From positions 566,320 to 630,319 of the forward strand of contig JAXLTD010000002.1 in NCBI GenBank assembly GCA_046330225.1: a DNA stretch of 64,000 nucleotides. The letters are read 5' to 3'. Each line of letters begins with the position of its first letter. Positions within the stretch are counted from its first letter, which is position 1. Below the pieces are notes generated by a model, which worked only from the letters and a program-made list of their open reading frames with translations, made no database searches and was not told the origin of the DNA. Positions 25,239-32,303 of the stretch are shown piece by piece. Made by a program: the position numbers and the translations under genes. The stretch comes from CANJIV01 sp046330225. GTDB lineage: Bacteria; Actinomycetota; Thermoleophilia; Solirubrobacterales; Solirubrobacteraceae.

Positions 25239-25873
25239 CGCGCATCCCTCGCGGCCTCGACCAGCGGCTCGACGGCCACCCCGAGATCCTCGAACGGATC
25301 AACGAACTGAACCACCTCACCGCTCAGATCAACGGCGTCTTGAGCGAGCGGGCCGGCCACCCCGCCCTCCTCCAAGAGGCCAAGGCCGCCGACGAGCAGC
25401 ACGCCGCCGAAGCGATGCGCGCCGGCAAGCCGCTTCCGAAGGCCGCAGAGACCGCCAAGACCCAAGCCGCCATCGAGGAGAACACCCGCCGCCAGGGCGC
25501 GCTCGAACGCGCCCACCAGGCCGCGCTCGCCGACTTCCTCGACGCGCTGGCCGCCAGCCGCGACCAGCTCATCAGGGAGGCCGAAGCCCGCAAGGCCGCC
25601 GCCCGAAAGACGCTCGGCGCCCTCATCACCCAAGTCGACCAGGCCGCCCGCGACATCCTCATCGCCAGCGAGGACGCCGGCTTCTTCGCCGACCCCCGCA
25701 ACGCCCGCGTCGTGGACCCCAAGGTGCCCGCCCTGCGCGCCTACGAGCAAGGGATCCGCGGCTGGGACCAGATGCTCGACGCCATGCGCCAGCTCGCCGA
25801 CGGGCCGCCCCCGCCCACCCTCAACCCCAAGCAACGGCCGCTGCGCCGCGTCGACGGCCTCAACGCCGCATGA
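25235..25873 (+). CDS. coiled-coil hypothetical element protein
   Basis: 212 aa, starting in an ATGA overlap with AAGGAG 8 nt upstream. Residues ~15-150 are strongly helical with heptad character (PEILERINELNHLTAQINGVL; AALADFLDALAASRDQLIRE). The C-terminus is Pro/Arg-rich. It pairs with the scaffold-like gene and may act with it in capsid assembly, but there is no recognised family. Confidence 0.55.
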   Translation: MTRIPRGLDQRLDGHPEILERINELNHLTAQINGVLSERAGHPALLQEAKAADEQHAAEAMRAGKPLPKAAETAKTQAAIEENTRRQGALERAHQAALADFLDALAASRDQLIREAEARKAAARKTLGALITQVDQAARDILIASEDAGFFADPRNARVVDPKVPALRAYEQGIRGWDQMLDAMRQLADGPPPPTLNPKQRPLRRVDGLNAA

Positions 25874-25992
25874 CCGCCAACACCCACACCCCGGGGGCCA
25901 ACCCCCTCCAAGCCCCCTCCCAGGACATGCGCAACCTTCGCCGGATCATGGGCGTGCGCCCGGTGGGTTTTCAGGGAGCGGACCGTGACTGA
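25870..25992 (+). CDS. 40-aa peptide bridging two element genes
   Basis: Starts at an ATGA overlap with the previous gene, and its end overlaps the GTG of the terminase-like gene by 8 nt. Reads TANTHTPGANPLQAPSQDMR followed by a short basic tail. The double coupling suggests it is translated; it may serve mainly to couple the flanking genes. Confidence 0.4.
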   Translation: MTANTHTPGANPLQAPSQDMRNLRRIMGVRPVGFQGADRD

Positions 25993-26392
25993 GCGGCCTT
26001 CACCGCGGGCTCCTGCTGGCCTCAAGGCCGCCGGGAAGGCCGTATGGCGGCGGGTGCTGGCCGATCTCGGGGACGGGTGGGAGCTTGACGCCCGCGAGCT
26101 GCTCATCTTGGAGTCCGCGTGCCGGCAGGCCGACTCGAACGCTGCGCTCGAAGCAGCGCTGGCCGAGGATGGCGTGACGGTCAAGGGCTCGATGGGCCAG
26201 CGCCGCTTGAACGCGGCCGTCACGGAGCTTCGCCAAGGGCGCCTCGCGCTCGAACGGCTCCTGGCCAGCCTGGCGCTGCCCGGGGACGAGGGGGCGGGCG
26301 CCCAGACCGCCGCGCAGAAGCGCGCATCGGCTGCGGCGTCGTCTCGGTGGACCCGCGCAGGTCGGAGAGGGGGCCGTCGTGGCGCGGCGTAA
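25985..26392 (+). CDS. phage terminase small subunit-like protein (P27 type)
   Basis: 135 aa from GTG 25985. LKAAGKAVWRRVLADLGDGWELDARELLILESACRQADS is the typical start of actinophage P27-family small terminases, followed by an alternation of helix, V-T-V-K-G-S-M-G-Q (usual form V-x-x-G-x-x-G-Q) and RQGRLALERLLASLALP. Small terminase subunits recognise the packaging site and recruit the large ATPase. No large subunit gene is present, which in phage satellites means the helper phage supplies it. Confidence 0.75.
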   Translation: MTERPSPRAPAGLKAAGKAVWRRVLADLGDGWELDARELLILESACRQADSNAALEAALAEDGVTVKGSMGQRRLNAAVTELRQGRLALERLLASLALPGDEGAGAQTAAQKRASAAASSRWTRAGRRGGRRGAA

Positions 26393-26654
26393 GCGTGGTG
26401 AGCCCGTGGGCGCCGATGAGGCCGCGCAGCGCCGGGCGTTCCGCCGCGTCGGGTCCATGCTGATGGCGACCGACCCCGCGCACGCGTTCTCGGGGCGGCT
26501 GTGCGCCGAGCGCTACCGCATCGACCGGCTGGGCCTGTCCGCGGGGGAGGCGCTGGACGCGCTGCTCGCGTTCGCCGACGAGCACGGCCACGGCGACCAG
26601 GCGCGGCGTGTCGCCGCCCGCGAGCTGGTCGCATCGCCGCGGGGGCGGGCGTGA
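26379..26654 (+). CDS. 91-aa hypothetical protein downstream of terS-like gene
   Basis: Starts GTG 26379, 14 nt inside the terminase-like gene. It has a basic N-terminus (ARRKRGEPVGADEAAQRRAF) and a helical remainder (LGLSAGEALDALLAFADEHG). No family is recognised. Its stop shares a base with the next start (TGATG). Confidence 0.55.
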   Translation: MARRKRGEPVGADEAAQRRAFRRVGSMLMATDPAHAFSGRLCAERYRIDRLGLSAGEALDALLAFADEHGHGDQARRVAARELVASPRGRA

Positions 26655-27259
26655 TGGCGAGCGACGTGGTGTTCGATCGGCTCTCTCGGGGCGGGCGGCG
26701 GGCGTGGCGCGAGATCGCGCAGGCGCGGGACCGGGCCGTCCTCGACTCGTTCCTCGTGGCCCGGTTCGACGCGGATCGCGACTACTGGACCCTGGCCGCC
26801 GCTTTGTGGCTCGAGATGTGGGGGCACCACCATGAGAACCGTTCGGACTGGCGGCGGGTGCTGTCGAGCCCGCGGGCGGGGCGCGAGCACCTAATGACCC
26901 CGGCGGAGCGGCGCAGGCTCGCGGCGCTCCCCGACCCGCTCACGGTCTGGCGGGGCTTCTCGGGCCGCCCCGACGGATGGGCCGGATTCTCGTGGGCTGC
27001 GCGCCGCGAGCATGCCGCGTTCTACGCGGTGCTGGCCGCGTCGCCGGAGGGGCAGTCGCGTGGTGCAACGCCTGGCCGTGCGCTCATCGCTGAGGCGACG
27101 GTCGCGCGCCGGGACGTGCTGGCGTTCTTCGACGCGCTGCCAGGCCCCGAAGTGCTCGTACTGCCCGAGTCGCCAAGCCTTGTCGCCTGCCGCGCCCTGA
27201 CTCACGCCGACTTCTGGGCGCTGCGCTGCGCCCTGCCGATCCGGGAGCTGGCCGCGTGA
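26654..27259 (+). CDS. putative ADP-ribosyltransferase-fold element protein
   Basis: 201 aa. The C-terminal half shows the order of an R-S-E ART core: PLTVWRGF (R100), GFSWAARREHAAFYA (S113), a GRALIAEATV strand, and PEVLVLPE (E166). Phage proteins of this look occur near packaging genes, and true phage ARTs modify host proteins on infection. The N-terminal half is helical and Trp-rich. Catalysis is not shown; the glutamate spacing is unusual. Confidence 0.5.
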   Translation: MASDVVFDRLSRGGRRAWREIAQARDRAVLDSFLVARFDADRDYWTLAAALWLEMWGHHHENRSDWRRVLSSPRAGREHLMTPAERRRLAALPDPLTVWRGFSGRPDGWAGFSWAARREHAAFYAVLAASPEGQSRGATPGRALIAEATVARRDVLAFFDALPGPEVLVLPESPSLVACRALTHADFWALRCALPIRELAA

Positions 27260-27287
27260 CCGATCCGGTAGGGTCCGCCTCGCGGAC

Positions 27288-27515
27288 GTGCTCGAGCTCC
27301 TGGCCGCCGCGGTCGCGGAGCGGCTGCGAGCCCGTGGCGCCGGCTGCCGGCGCGTCGGAGCCTACCTCGATGTGGAGGCCGCGGCGGAGTACCTGGCGGC
27401 GCCGACGTCGCGGGTGTACGACTTGGCGGCGTCGGGGCGGCTGCGGGTGGTCCGTGATGGCCGGCGGGTGCTGACGCGGGCCTCGTGGATCGACGCGATG
27501 CTCGATGCGGCGTGA
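27288..27515 (+). CDS. AlpA/excisionase-like helix-turn-helix protein
   Basis: 75 aa as read from GTG 27288. LDVEAAAEYLAAPTSRVYDL and ASGRLRVVRDGRRVLTRASWID form the small MerR-like DNA-binding fold of excisionases and AlpA regulators. Every other gene in this operon starts by overlapping the previous stop; here GTG 27256 does so, but in another frame. One extra G in the GG at 27284-27285 would join them (SASR then DVLELLAAAV), so a 1-nt indel is possible. Expected roles are excision or activation of int. Confidence 0.7.
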   Translation: MLELLAAAVAERLRARGAGCRRVGAYLDVEAAAEYLAAPTSRVYDLAASGRLRVVRDGRRVLTRASWIDAMLDAA

Positions 27516-27540
27516 TGGGCGCCGCGGCCTGCCGGAAGGA

Positions 27541-27574
27541 GGCCGGGCGGCCCCTTGGTGGCGGCCGCCCGGCC
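27541..27574 (+). terminator. 12-bp perfect hairpin after the element's rightward operon
   Basis: GGCCGGGCGGCC (27541-27552) is the reverse complement of 27563-27574, with a 10-nt loop. It lies 26 bp after the AlpA-like stop. There is no U tract. Confidence 0.65.
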
Positions 27575-27744
27575 CGGTGCGGTGGAGTGCACCATCGCAA
27601 GGATCTCTTGGTCGGCGCTGCGGTCCCGGTCCTGACACCGAGCGGCGCGGTGGGGCTGCGTGCCGCCGCCAGTCAGGGGCCGTCCAGGGCCGTCCTGGCC
27701 GCGTGTGGCGGCACGGGCGGGGCGGGGGCGATGGATCGGTCGAG

Positions 27745-27774
27745 TTGCCCCGGCGCAGGGCGCGGGTGTACGCT
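27745..27774 (+). promoter_or_regulatory. candidate promoter for regulator-integrase unit
   Basis: TTGCCC (27745-27750) and TACGCT (27769-27774) with 18-bp spacing and an extended TG before the -10. It is followed by a hairpin at 27792-27821 (GCCCCGG/CCGGGGC plus GACG/CGTC) in the presumed leader. The gene-free stretch 27516-27949 holds only these signals. Confidence 0.35.
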
Positions 27775-27949
27775 GGCGGCTCCTGCAAAGTGCCCCGGCG
27801 ACGCTTGGAACGTCCCGGGGCGTGGCACCGAGAGAGAGGCCCTCCCGGATGCAGCGCAAACGTACCGCCTGCGCCGTACCGAACGCCGTTCCACAGTCGT
27901 GGACCCGCCGGGCCGCTTCCTCGATGCCGCACGACCCGAGGAGGGCCAG

Positions 27950-28480
27950 ATGGGCCAGGACGACTACCGCGAGCTGCAAGAGGCCGCGCGCGACGCGCTG
28001 TACGAGCTGCTGATGCAGACCGAGCCCGGGACCGGGCTCACGCTTCACGAGGCGTACGGGGAGCTGAGGCGCCAGCTGCGCAATGATGACGCCGCGCGCG
28101 GTCGTGAGCTGTGGCGCCAGCACCTTGAGGAAACCCGCGAGGAGCGGGTGCGGGAGGAACGCGAGCGCCGCGAGCGGCAGGCGGCGTGGGAGCGGATGCC
28201 CTACCCCGAGCGGATGCATCGGGTGCTCAACGTGATCGGCGACGGTCGCCTCACGATCCGCGAGGTCTACGATCGGCTCAAGGAGGCGATGCCCGAGGCG
28301 GACTTCTACGACAGCCACGTTCGGCTCGTGATGAAGCGGCTGCATGATCGCGGCGACCTGGATCGCGTCGCCGAGCCGCGCTCTCCGGGCAGCACGGCGG
28401 TGCGCTACCGGTACTTCCGTCCGGCGATCGACCCGCAGCTCGCCGACCTCGAACGGCAGCTCAACGACAAGGAGGCGTGA
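27950..28480 (+). CDS. winged-helix regulator-like protein upstream of integrase
   Basis: 176 aa; GAGGAGG precedes ATG 27950 by about 6 nt. The N-terminal half is long, charged and helical (LEETREERVREERERRERQA), likely a coiled coil. The C-terminal half LNVIGDGRLTIREVYDRL, then SHVRLVMKRLHDRGDLDRV reads as a winged helix. It overlaps the integrase start (GTGATG), so the two are co-expressed and it may be a recombination directionality factor or int regulator. Confidence 0.65.
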   Translation: MGQDDYRELQEAARDALYELLMQTEPGTGLTLHEAYGELRRQLRNDDAARGRELWRQHLEETREERVREERERRERQAAWERMPYPERMHRVLNVIGDGRLTIREVYDRLKEAMPEADFYDSHVRLVMKRLHDRGDLDRVAEPRSPGSTAVRYRYFRPAIDPQLADLERQLNDKEA

Positions 28481-29736
28481 TGGCGGCCGTGATGGAGAAG
28501 ACGGGCACCCCGGGAGTGTTTCGGCGCGGGAGCCGCTACGTAGTGGTGTTCCGCGACCAGGGCGGCGCGCAGCGCAAGGAGGCTGCGCCGACCTACAAGG
28601 CCGCGCTCGCGCTCAAGGCGGCGCGGACCGCCGCCCGCGACCAGGGCGACTACCAGCCCGCGTCGCGCCAGACGTTCGAGGAGTTCGCCGCCGACTGGAT
28701 CACGCGCTACCAGGGCCGCGGGGGCCGGCACACGTTCACCGACGACACGCGCGCTGAGTACGCCCGCGACCTCAAGCGCTACGCCTACCCGGTGCTCGGA
28801 GCCAAGCGGATTACGGCGCTGACGCCGCGCGACCTCTCCGCGTGGGTCGCGTGGCTCGCCGACGACCAGGCGCAGGGCGAGCACCGGGCCCGCGAGCAGG
28901 ATCTCGACCCGGCCAGCGCCGCGCCGCGCCGGCTGACCGACGGCAGCATCGCCAGGATCGCCGGCCCGGTCAGGGCGTGCCTGCGCGCCGCCCGCCACGA
29001 GGGCGCGATCCGCCACAACCCCGCGCAGGACCTCGCCCTCCCCAAGCGCGACCCGCTGCCCGACGGCGACGAGGAGGGCCGCGCGAAGGCCCTCACCCGC
29101 GCCGAGCTGGCCCGCCTGCTCGACACGATCGAGCCCGGACACCGGCCGTTCTTCCGGCTCCTGGCCGCGACCGGGCTGCGGATCGGCGAGGGCCTCGCGC
29201 TCACCTGGCAGGACGTCGACCTCGACGCGCGCACCGTCCGCGTGCGCCGGTCGGTCCGCCACGGCCGGGAGAAGGCCCCGAAGTCCAGGCACGGCCGGCG
29301 CACGGTGCCGATCCCCGCCGGCCTGGCGCGAGAGCTGCGCGAGTGGCGGATGGCGAGCCCGCACAAGGCGCCCGGCGATCCGGTGCTCGCGACGGTGCGC
29401 GGCACTCGCGCGGACCCGGACAACCTGCGGCGCCGCGTCCTGGCCCCGGCGGCGAAGAAGGCCGGCGTCCCGTGGGCCGGGTTCCACGCGTTCCGGCACA
29501 CGTTCGCGAGCCTGCACATCGAGGCCGGCACGAACATCGTCCGCCTCTCCCGCCTGCTCGGCCACCACGCCCCCGCGTTCACGCTCGACACGTACGCGCA
29601 CCTGCTCGATGACGGGCTCGGCCAGGGGCTCGACCTCGACGCCGAACTCGCCCGGGGTGGCAACAAAGTGGCAACAGGAGCCGCCCGCAACCCACGACAC
29701 TCCACCGGACTCGCCATCGCGGAAATCCCGGAATAG
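28480..29736 (+). CDS. site-specific tyrosine recombinase (integrase)
   Basis: 418 aa; ATG 28480 is taken because AAGGAGG lies 4 nt upstream (GTG 28477 also fits). The domains are an N-terminal arm-binding strand region (GVFRRGSRYVVVF), a core-binding helical domain (FEEFAADWITRYQ onward) and the catalytic domain with R in ATGLRIGEGLAL, H-x-x-R in HAFRHTFASL, and H/Y in LGHHAPAFTLDTYAHL. It integrates the element at tRNA-Arg. Its last ~30 codons contain the right arm-type repeat, and attR starts 48 bp after the stop. Confidence 0.95.
   Translation: MAAVMEKTGTPGVFRRGSRYVVVFRDQGGAQRKEAAPTYKAALALKAARTAARDQGDYQPASRQTFEEFAADWITRYQGRGGRHTFTDDTRAEYARDLKRYAYPVLGAKRITALTPRDLSAWVAWLADDQAQGEHRAREQDLDPASAAPRRLTDGSIARIAGPVRACLRAARHEGAIRHNPAQDLALPKRDPLPDGDEEGRAKALTRAELARLLDTIEPGHRPFFRLLAATGLRIGEGLALTWQDVDLDARTVRVRRSVRHGREKAPKSRHGRRTVPIPAGLARELREWRMASPHKAPGDPVLATVRGTRADPDNLRRRVLAPAAKKAGVPWAGFHAFRHTFASLHIEAGTNIVRLSRLLGHHAPAFTLDTYAHLLDDGLGQGLDLDAELARGGNKVATGAARNPRHSTGLAIAEIPE
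29655..29675 (+). repeat. right arm-type site: GTGGCAAC x2 inside int
   Basis: Same 21 bp as 20003-20023, here within the integrase C-terminus (encoding GGNKVATG), 109 bp before the attR core. Confidence 0.65.
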
Positions 29737-29784
29737 CGGGCGTTTCCCGGAGCCGGCGGCACGCCGCCGGACCGCCGGGACGCC

Positions 29785-29826
29785 CTTCTAATCCGCAGGT
29801 CCCAGGTTCGAGTCCTGGCGGGGGCG
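29785..29826 (+). repeat. attR core, 42-bp copy of the tRNA-Arg 3' half
   Basis: Identical to 19924-19965. No matching 5' half is present, so this is not a second tRNA gene. Confidence 0.95.
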
Positions 29827-29952
29827 TCTGGCTCCCGGTCCTTCGGGACGCCTTGGGCCTGGGACGGGCAGCATCTGGGCAACGCGAGAACCCGCCGACG
29901 CGGCGTGCAGCTCAACGGGTGATCCGCGGCACACGGTCGCGGCGAGCTTCGG

Positions 29953-29995
29953 CGACTCAAGGGGCGGGCCGGGTGTTCGGCCGCCCCTCGAGTCG
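29953..29995. terminator. hairpin downstream of HSGGL-domain gene
   Basis: CGACTC (29953-29958) pairs with GAGTCG (29990-29995) and AGGGGCGG with CCGCCCCT inside it, with one mismatch and a small bulge. It ends 20 bp from the stop of the leftward gene at 30015, so it is its likely terminator. The rest of 29827-30014 shows no gene. Confidence 0.7.
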
Positions 29996-30014
29996 CTGCG
30001 TGAGATCGCCGGAG

Positions 30015-30674
30015 CTAGCCGACGATGCGGGTCTTGACCACGGCGGTCCCGACCGTGTCCCCGGGCGCGAAGCTCGTGCCGAAGTACGAGTGCAGCACGC
30101 CGGCCGAGGCCGCGTTGAGCTTGACGGCGACGTCGGTCGCGGTGACGGTCTTCTTCTTGCCACCGGTGACTGAGATCTTCGTCAGGTCTGGAGCGACGTC
30201 GAACACCGAAGTGCGGGCGGTCGCGCCCGTGCCGAGCTTGACCTGGGCGGTGAGGTCGGGCTTGGCGTCGAGCTTGATGACGAGGTTGCGCAGGCGCACC
30301 GTCTTGACGCCGTTGCTGAGCTGCAGGCCGCCCGTATGGGCGATGGCGCCCGTGACCCCGGTGATCGTGCCGTTGGCCTTGGTCACGGTGAGGCGGCCCT
30401 GGGTGATCGGGAACGCCGGCCCGTCGGCGGTCGAGCGGGCGGGCTTGAGGACCTTGATGGTCACCCCCTTGCCGGAGAGCGCCGTGGTCACGCCAGTATC
30501 GAGCGTGAGCGTGGTGGCGCCGCGGCTGACCTTGATGGTGGTCTTGCCGGGCTTGCCGGGCTTGCCGGGGTTGGCCGGCTTGGCGGCAAGGCCGGGCACG
30601 GCGAAGGCCATCGCGGCGCACGCGCCGAGGGCGAGCGTCGCGAGCGGACGGGGGATGCGAGTCATCGATAGCAC
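30015..30674 (-). CDS. secreted single HSGGL-type domain protein
   Basis: 219 aa from GTG 30674, with AAGGAG 8 nt upstream (ATG 30665 is in frame but too far from it). Signal peptide residues ~5-30 (PLATLALGACAAMAFAVPGL), then a Gly-Lys-Pro linker (NPGKPGKPGK). One domain follows with GPAFPITQGRL, AHTGGLQL in the HSGGL position, and the closing GTAVVKTRI. It is a one-module relative of the two-module protein at 13979-15043. No catalytic residues are apparent, so it may bind a ligand or the cell wall. Confidence 0.7.
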   Translation of the reverse strand: MLSMTRIPRPLATLALGACAAMAFAVPGLAAKPANPGKPGKPGKTTIKVSRGATTLTLDTGVTTALSGKGVTIKVLKPARSTADGPAFPITQGRLTVTKANGTITGVTGAIAHTGGLQLSNGVKTVRLRNLVIKLDAKPDLTAQVKLGTGATARTSVFDVAPDLTKISVTGGKKKTVTATDVAVKLNAASAGVLHSYFGTSFAPGDTVGTAVVKTRIVG

Positions 30675-30905
30675 GGGGCGGACTCCTTCATGGAGCATTG
30701 GAAAGCCAGTCAGCACCTCGCAACACGGCGAGTCGGCAATCGATGCGGTCCGGGCGCCGGACGCCCTGCAGCTGCTGATCATCCGTCCACACGTCACGGC
30801 CGTGGTGCGGGGGCCGGACGTACATGCGTCCGCGCTGGCTCGGGTCACACCAGCGGCCAGGCCGGCGGCGCCGATATGCGTGACAAACGAGAAGGAGGAG
30901 TCGAG

Positions 30906-31238
30906 ATGAGCCGAATCACGCGGGCCGCCCGGGCCCTTCCCGCAGCATCGATTGCAGCCCTGGCCCTCGCCGGCACGGCCTCGGCGGCGCCCCCGAGTTC
31001 CGGCACAAGCGTCTGCAACGAGGCCGAGAACTCCGCGCGCGGCGGCTACACGGTGAGCGGAGACCCCGTCGATCCTGTTCCGCCGGCGTTCCTTCGCGGC
31101 GGCCCCGGGCACCAGATGCTCCTGGGCAACGGCCACGGGAACGGCCTCGTCGGAGCGTCCCTGCATTCGCCGGCCCTGCGGACATGCACCGAAGGCGACG
31201 GCACCGGCGGCGGCGGAGGAGATCCCACGCCAACCTAG
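30906..31238 (+). CDS. small secreted Gly-rich protein
   Basis: 110 aa with AAGGAGG 8 nt before ATG 30906. Signal peptide 1-28 (ALPAASIAALALAGTASAA). The mature peptide has two cysteines (VCNEAEN, RTCTEG), Gly/Asn-rich stretches and an unstructured tail. No family is recognised. It is divergent from the single HSGGL-domain gene. Confidence 0.6.
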   Translation: MSRITRAARALPAASIAALALAGTASAAPPSSGTSVCNEAENSARGGYTVSGDPVDPVPPAFLRGGPGHQMLLGNGHGNGLVGASLHSPALRTCTEGDGTGGGGGDPTPT

Positions 31239-31371
31239 GCCTCAGCCAGAGGCGGTCGGCGCGGTCTGCTGCGCGACCCACGCTCGCGCTCCGCGGGCGA
31301 AGAACGGAAGTCGTCGGCGTCGACCGAGCGGCTTCCGTTCAGCCGCATCCACCTGCCTGGGGGCTCAGTGC

Positions 31372-31812
31372 TCAGCGCCGGTAGTAGAGCCACACGTCGA
31401 TCGTGCCGCCGACGTACGGGCTCGAGTGCGCCTCGACGCGGATCGTGCACGTGCGCGGCCGCGAGAACGGCAGCCCCGGATGCCCCACCTTCGGCGGCGG
31501 ACCGAACATGCCGCCCATCCGGTCGCGCAGGAGGCCTGGCTTCGTGCACGCCACCTGCCACTGGGACTGGACCTCGGCGCAGTCCAGGCTGCAGAAGTAC
31601 CCGCGCCGCAGCGTCCCGCGGACCACGACCGTGAACGACCGGGGCGAGCGAACCTGGCGGGTCAGCTTCGGACCCCACCCGATGCTCACGGCGCTGGAGC
31701 TGCCGGACGCGCGGGCGTGGCCGAGGAACGTGCCGTAGCTCGCCCCGCTGGCGGGTGCAGCCACGGCGCAGGCGGCCAGCGCCGTGCCGATCGTGATGAG
31801 CATCCTGCGCAT
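31372..31812 (-). CDS. small secreted protein with conserved cysteines
   Basis: 146 aa; ATG 31812 is taken, with in-frame GTG 31821 and ATG 31803 as alternatives. Signal peptide 1-24 (MLITIGTALAACAVAAPASG). The mature part is beta-rich with four Cys (YFCSLDC, VACTKP, RTCTI) and a Pro/Gly turn-rich middle (MFGPPPKVGHPGLPF). Size and Cys spacing recall the protein at 15143-15508, but homology is weak. Confidence 0.6.
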   Translation of the reverse strand: MRRMLITIGTALAACAVAAPASGASYGTFLGHARASGSSSAVSIGWGPKLTRQVRSPRSFTVVVRGTLRRGYFCSLDCAEVQSQWQVACTKPGLLRDRMGGMFGPPPKVGHPGLPFSRPRTCTIRVEAHSSPYVGGTIDVWLYYRR

Positions 31813-31988
31813 CCGAACCACCTGCCTCGCGTCGTGGGCCGTGATTCACACGGTAGGGCGCCGGCGTCGCCCCGGGAACCGTAGAACCCCCTCGCCGCCA
31901 TCCGGGGCGCCGTGCACGGCGACCCGGCCGCGGGCGGCGCCGTGACGGCACTTAGGAACCGCAAAGGCACGGTCAGCAGGCTGGATGC

Positions 31989-32303
31989 ATGCCCAATGCG
32001 ACTTCCTCGGCGCGCCGGCCCGGCTGGCGCGGAATCATCGTCTTCAGCGTCGCGGTCTTCCTGCTTGTGCTCACGGTGCTGGCCGCCCGCCTGCAGTTCG
32101 GCCACGACCCCGCGCTCGGCCAGCTCACCGCGCAGACGGCCTCGGCCCGCAGCGGCGGCGTGGACGGCGGCAGCCGCGGTTCGGACGACGAGGACGGCGG
32201 CTCCGATGACGGCGGCGGGATTCTGTCGGCGATCCTCGGCGGCGGCTCGGACGGCGGCGGCACCCAGTCGCAGCCTGCGGCGCCCACGACGCGCTCGTCG
32301 TGA
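31989..32303 (+). CDS. single-pass membrane protein with acidic Gly-rich tail
   Basis: 104 aa. Residues 16-34 form one membrane helix (IIVFSVAVFLLVLTVLAARL). The exterior tail is low-complexity, with Ser/Asp/Gly runs (GSRGSDDEDGGSDDGGG). GTGA overlaps the start of the ferric-reductase-like gene, so the two are coupled. No specific function is known; it may be a partner or electron-carrier anchor for that protein. Confidence 0.6.
   Translation: MPNATSSARRPGWRGIIVFSVAVFLLVLTVLAARLQFGHDPALGQLTAQTASARSGGVDGGSRGSDDEDGGSDDGGGILSAILGGGSDGGGTQSQPAAPTTRSS

Larger units (their letters stand above)
19924..29826. mobile_element. tRNA-Arg-integrated TerS-encoding satellite-like element (about 9.9 kb)
   Basis: The element is bounded by 42-bp direct repeats (19924-19965 and 29785-29826) that match the 3' half of tRNA-Arg. 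A tyrosine integrase lies beside the right end. Between are a left cargo block on the minus strand, a divergent regulator pair near 22390, and a rightward operon with a DUF3102-type protein, a scaffold-like protein, a small terminase-like protein, an ART-like protein and an AlpA-like DNA-binding protein. No large terminase, portal, capsid or tail gene is visible. This is the plan of phage-inducible chromosomal islands, which borrow helper-phage particles. A degraded prophage is the main alternative, but tight 4-nt gene overlaps argue against random decay. Confidence 0.8.

Noticed and set aside
27256..27474. 72-aa frame starting in a GTGA overlap
   Set aside because: Its product is Arg/Trp/Ser-rich noise; the helix-turn-helix is in the other frame. 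It is kept only as a hint of an indel.
29785..29826. A second tRNA-Arg
   Set aside because: Only the 3' half is present, with no acceptor 5' strand or D arm; it is the attR copy.
19924..29826. Complete prophage
   Set aside because: No portal, major capsid, tail, lysis or large terminase gene can be found, and the size is only about 9.9 kb.
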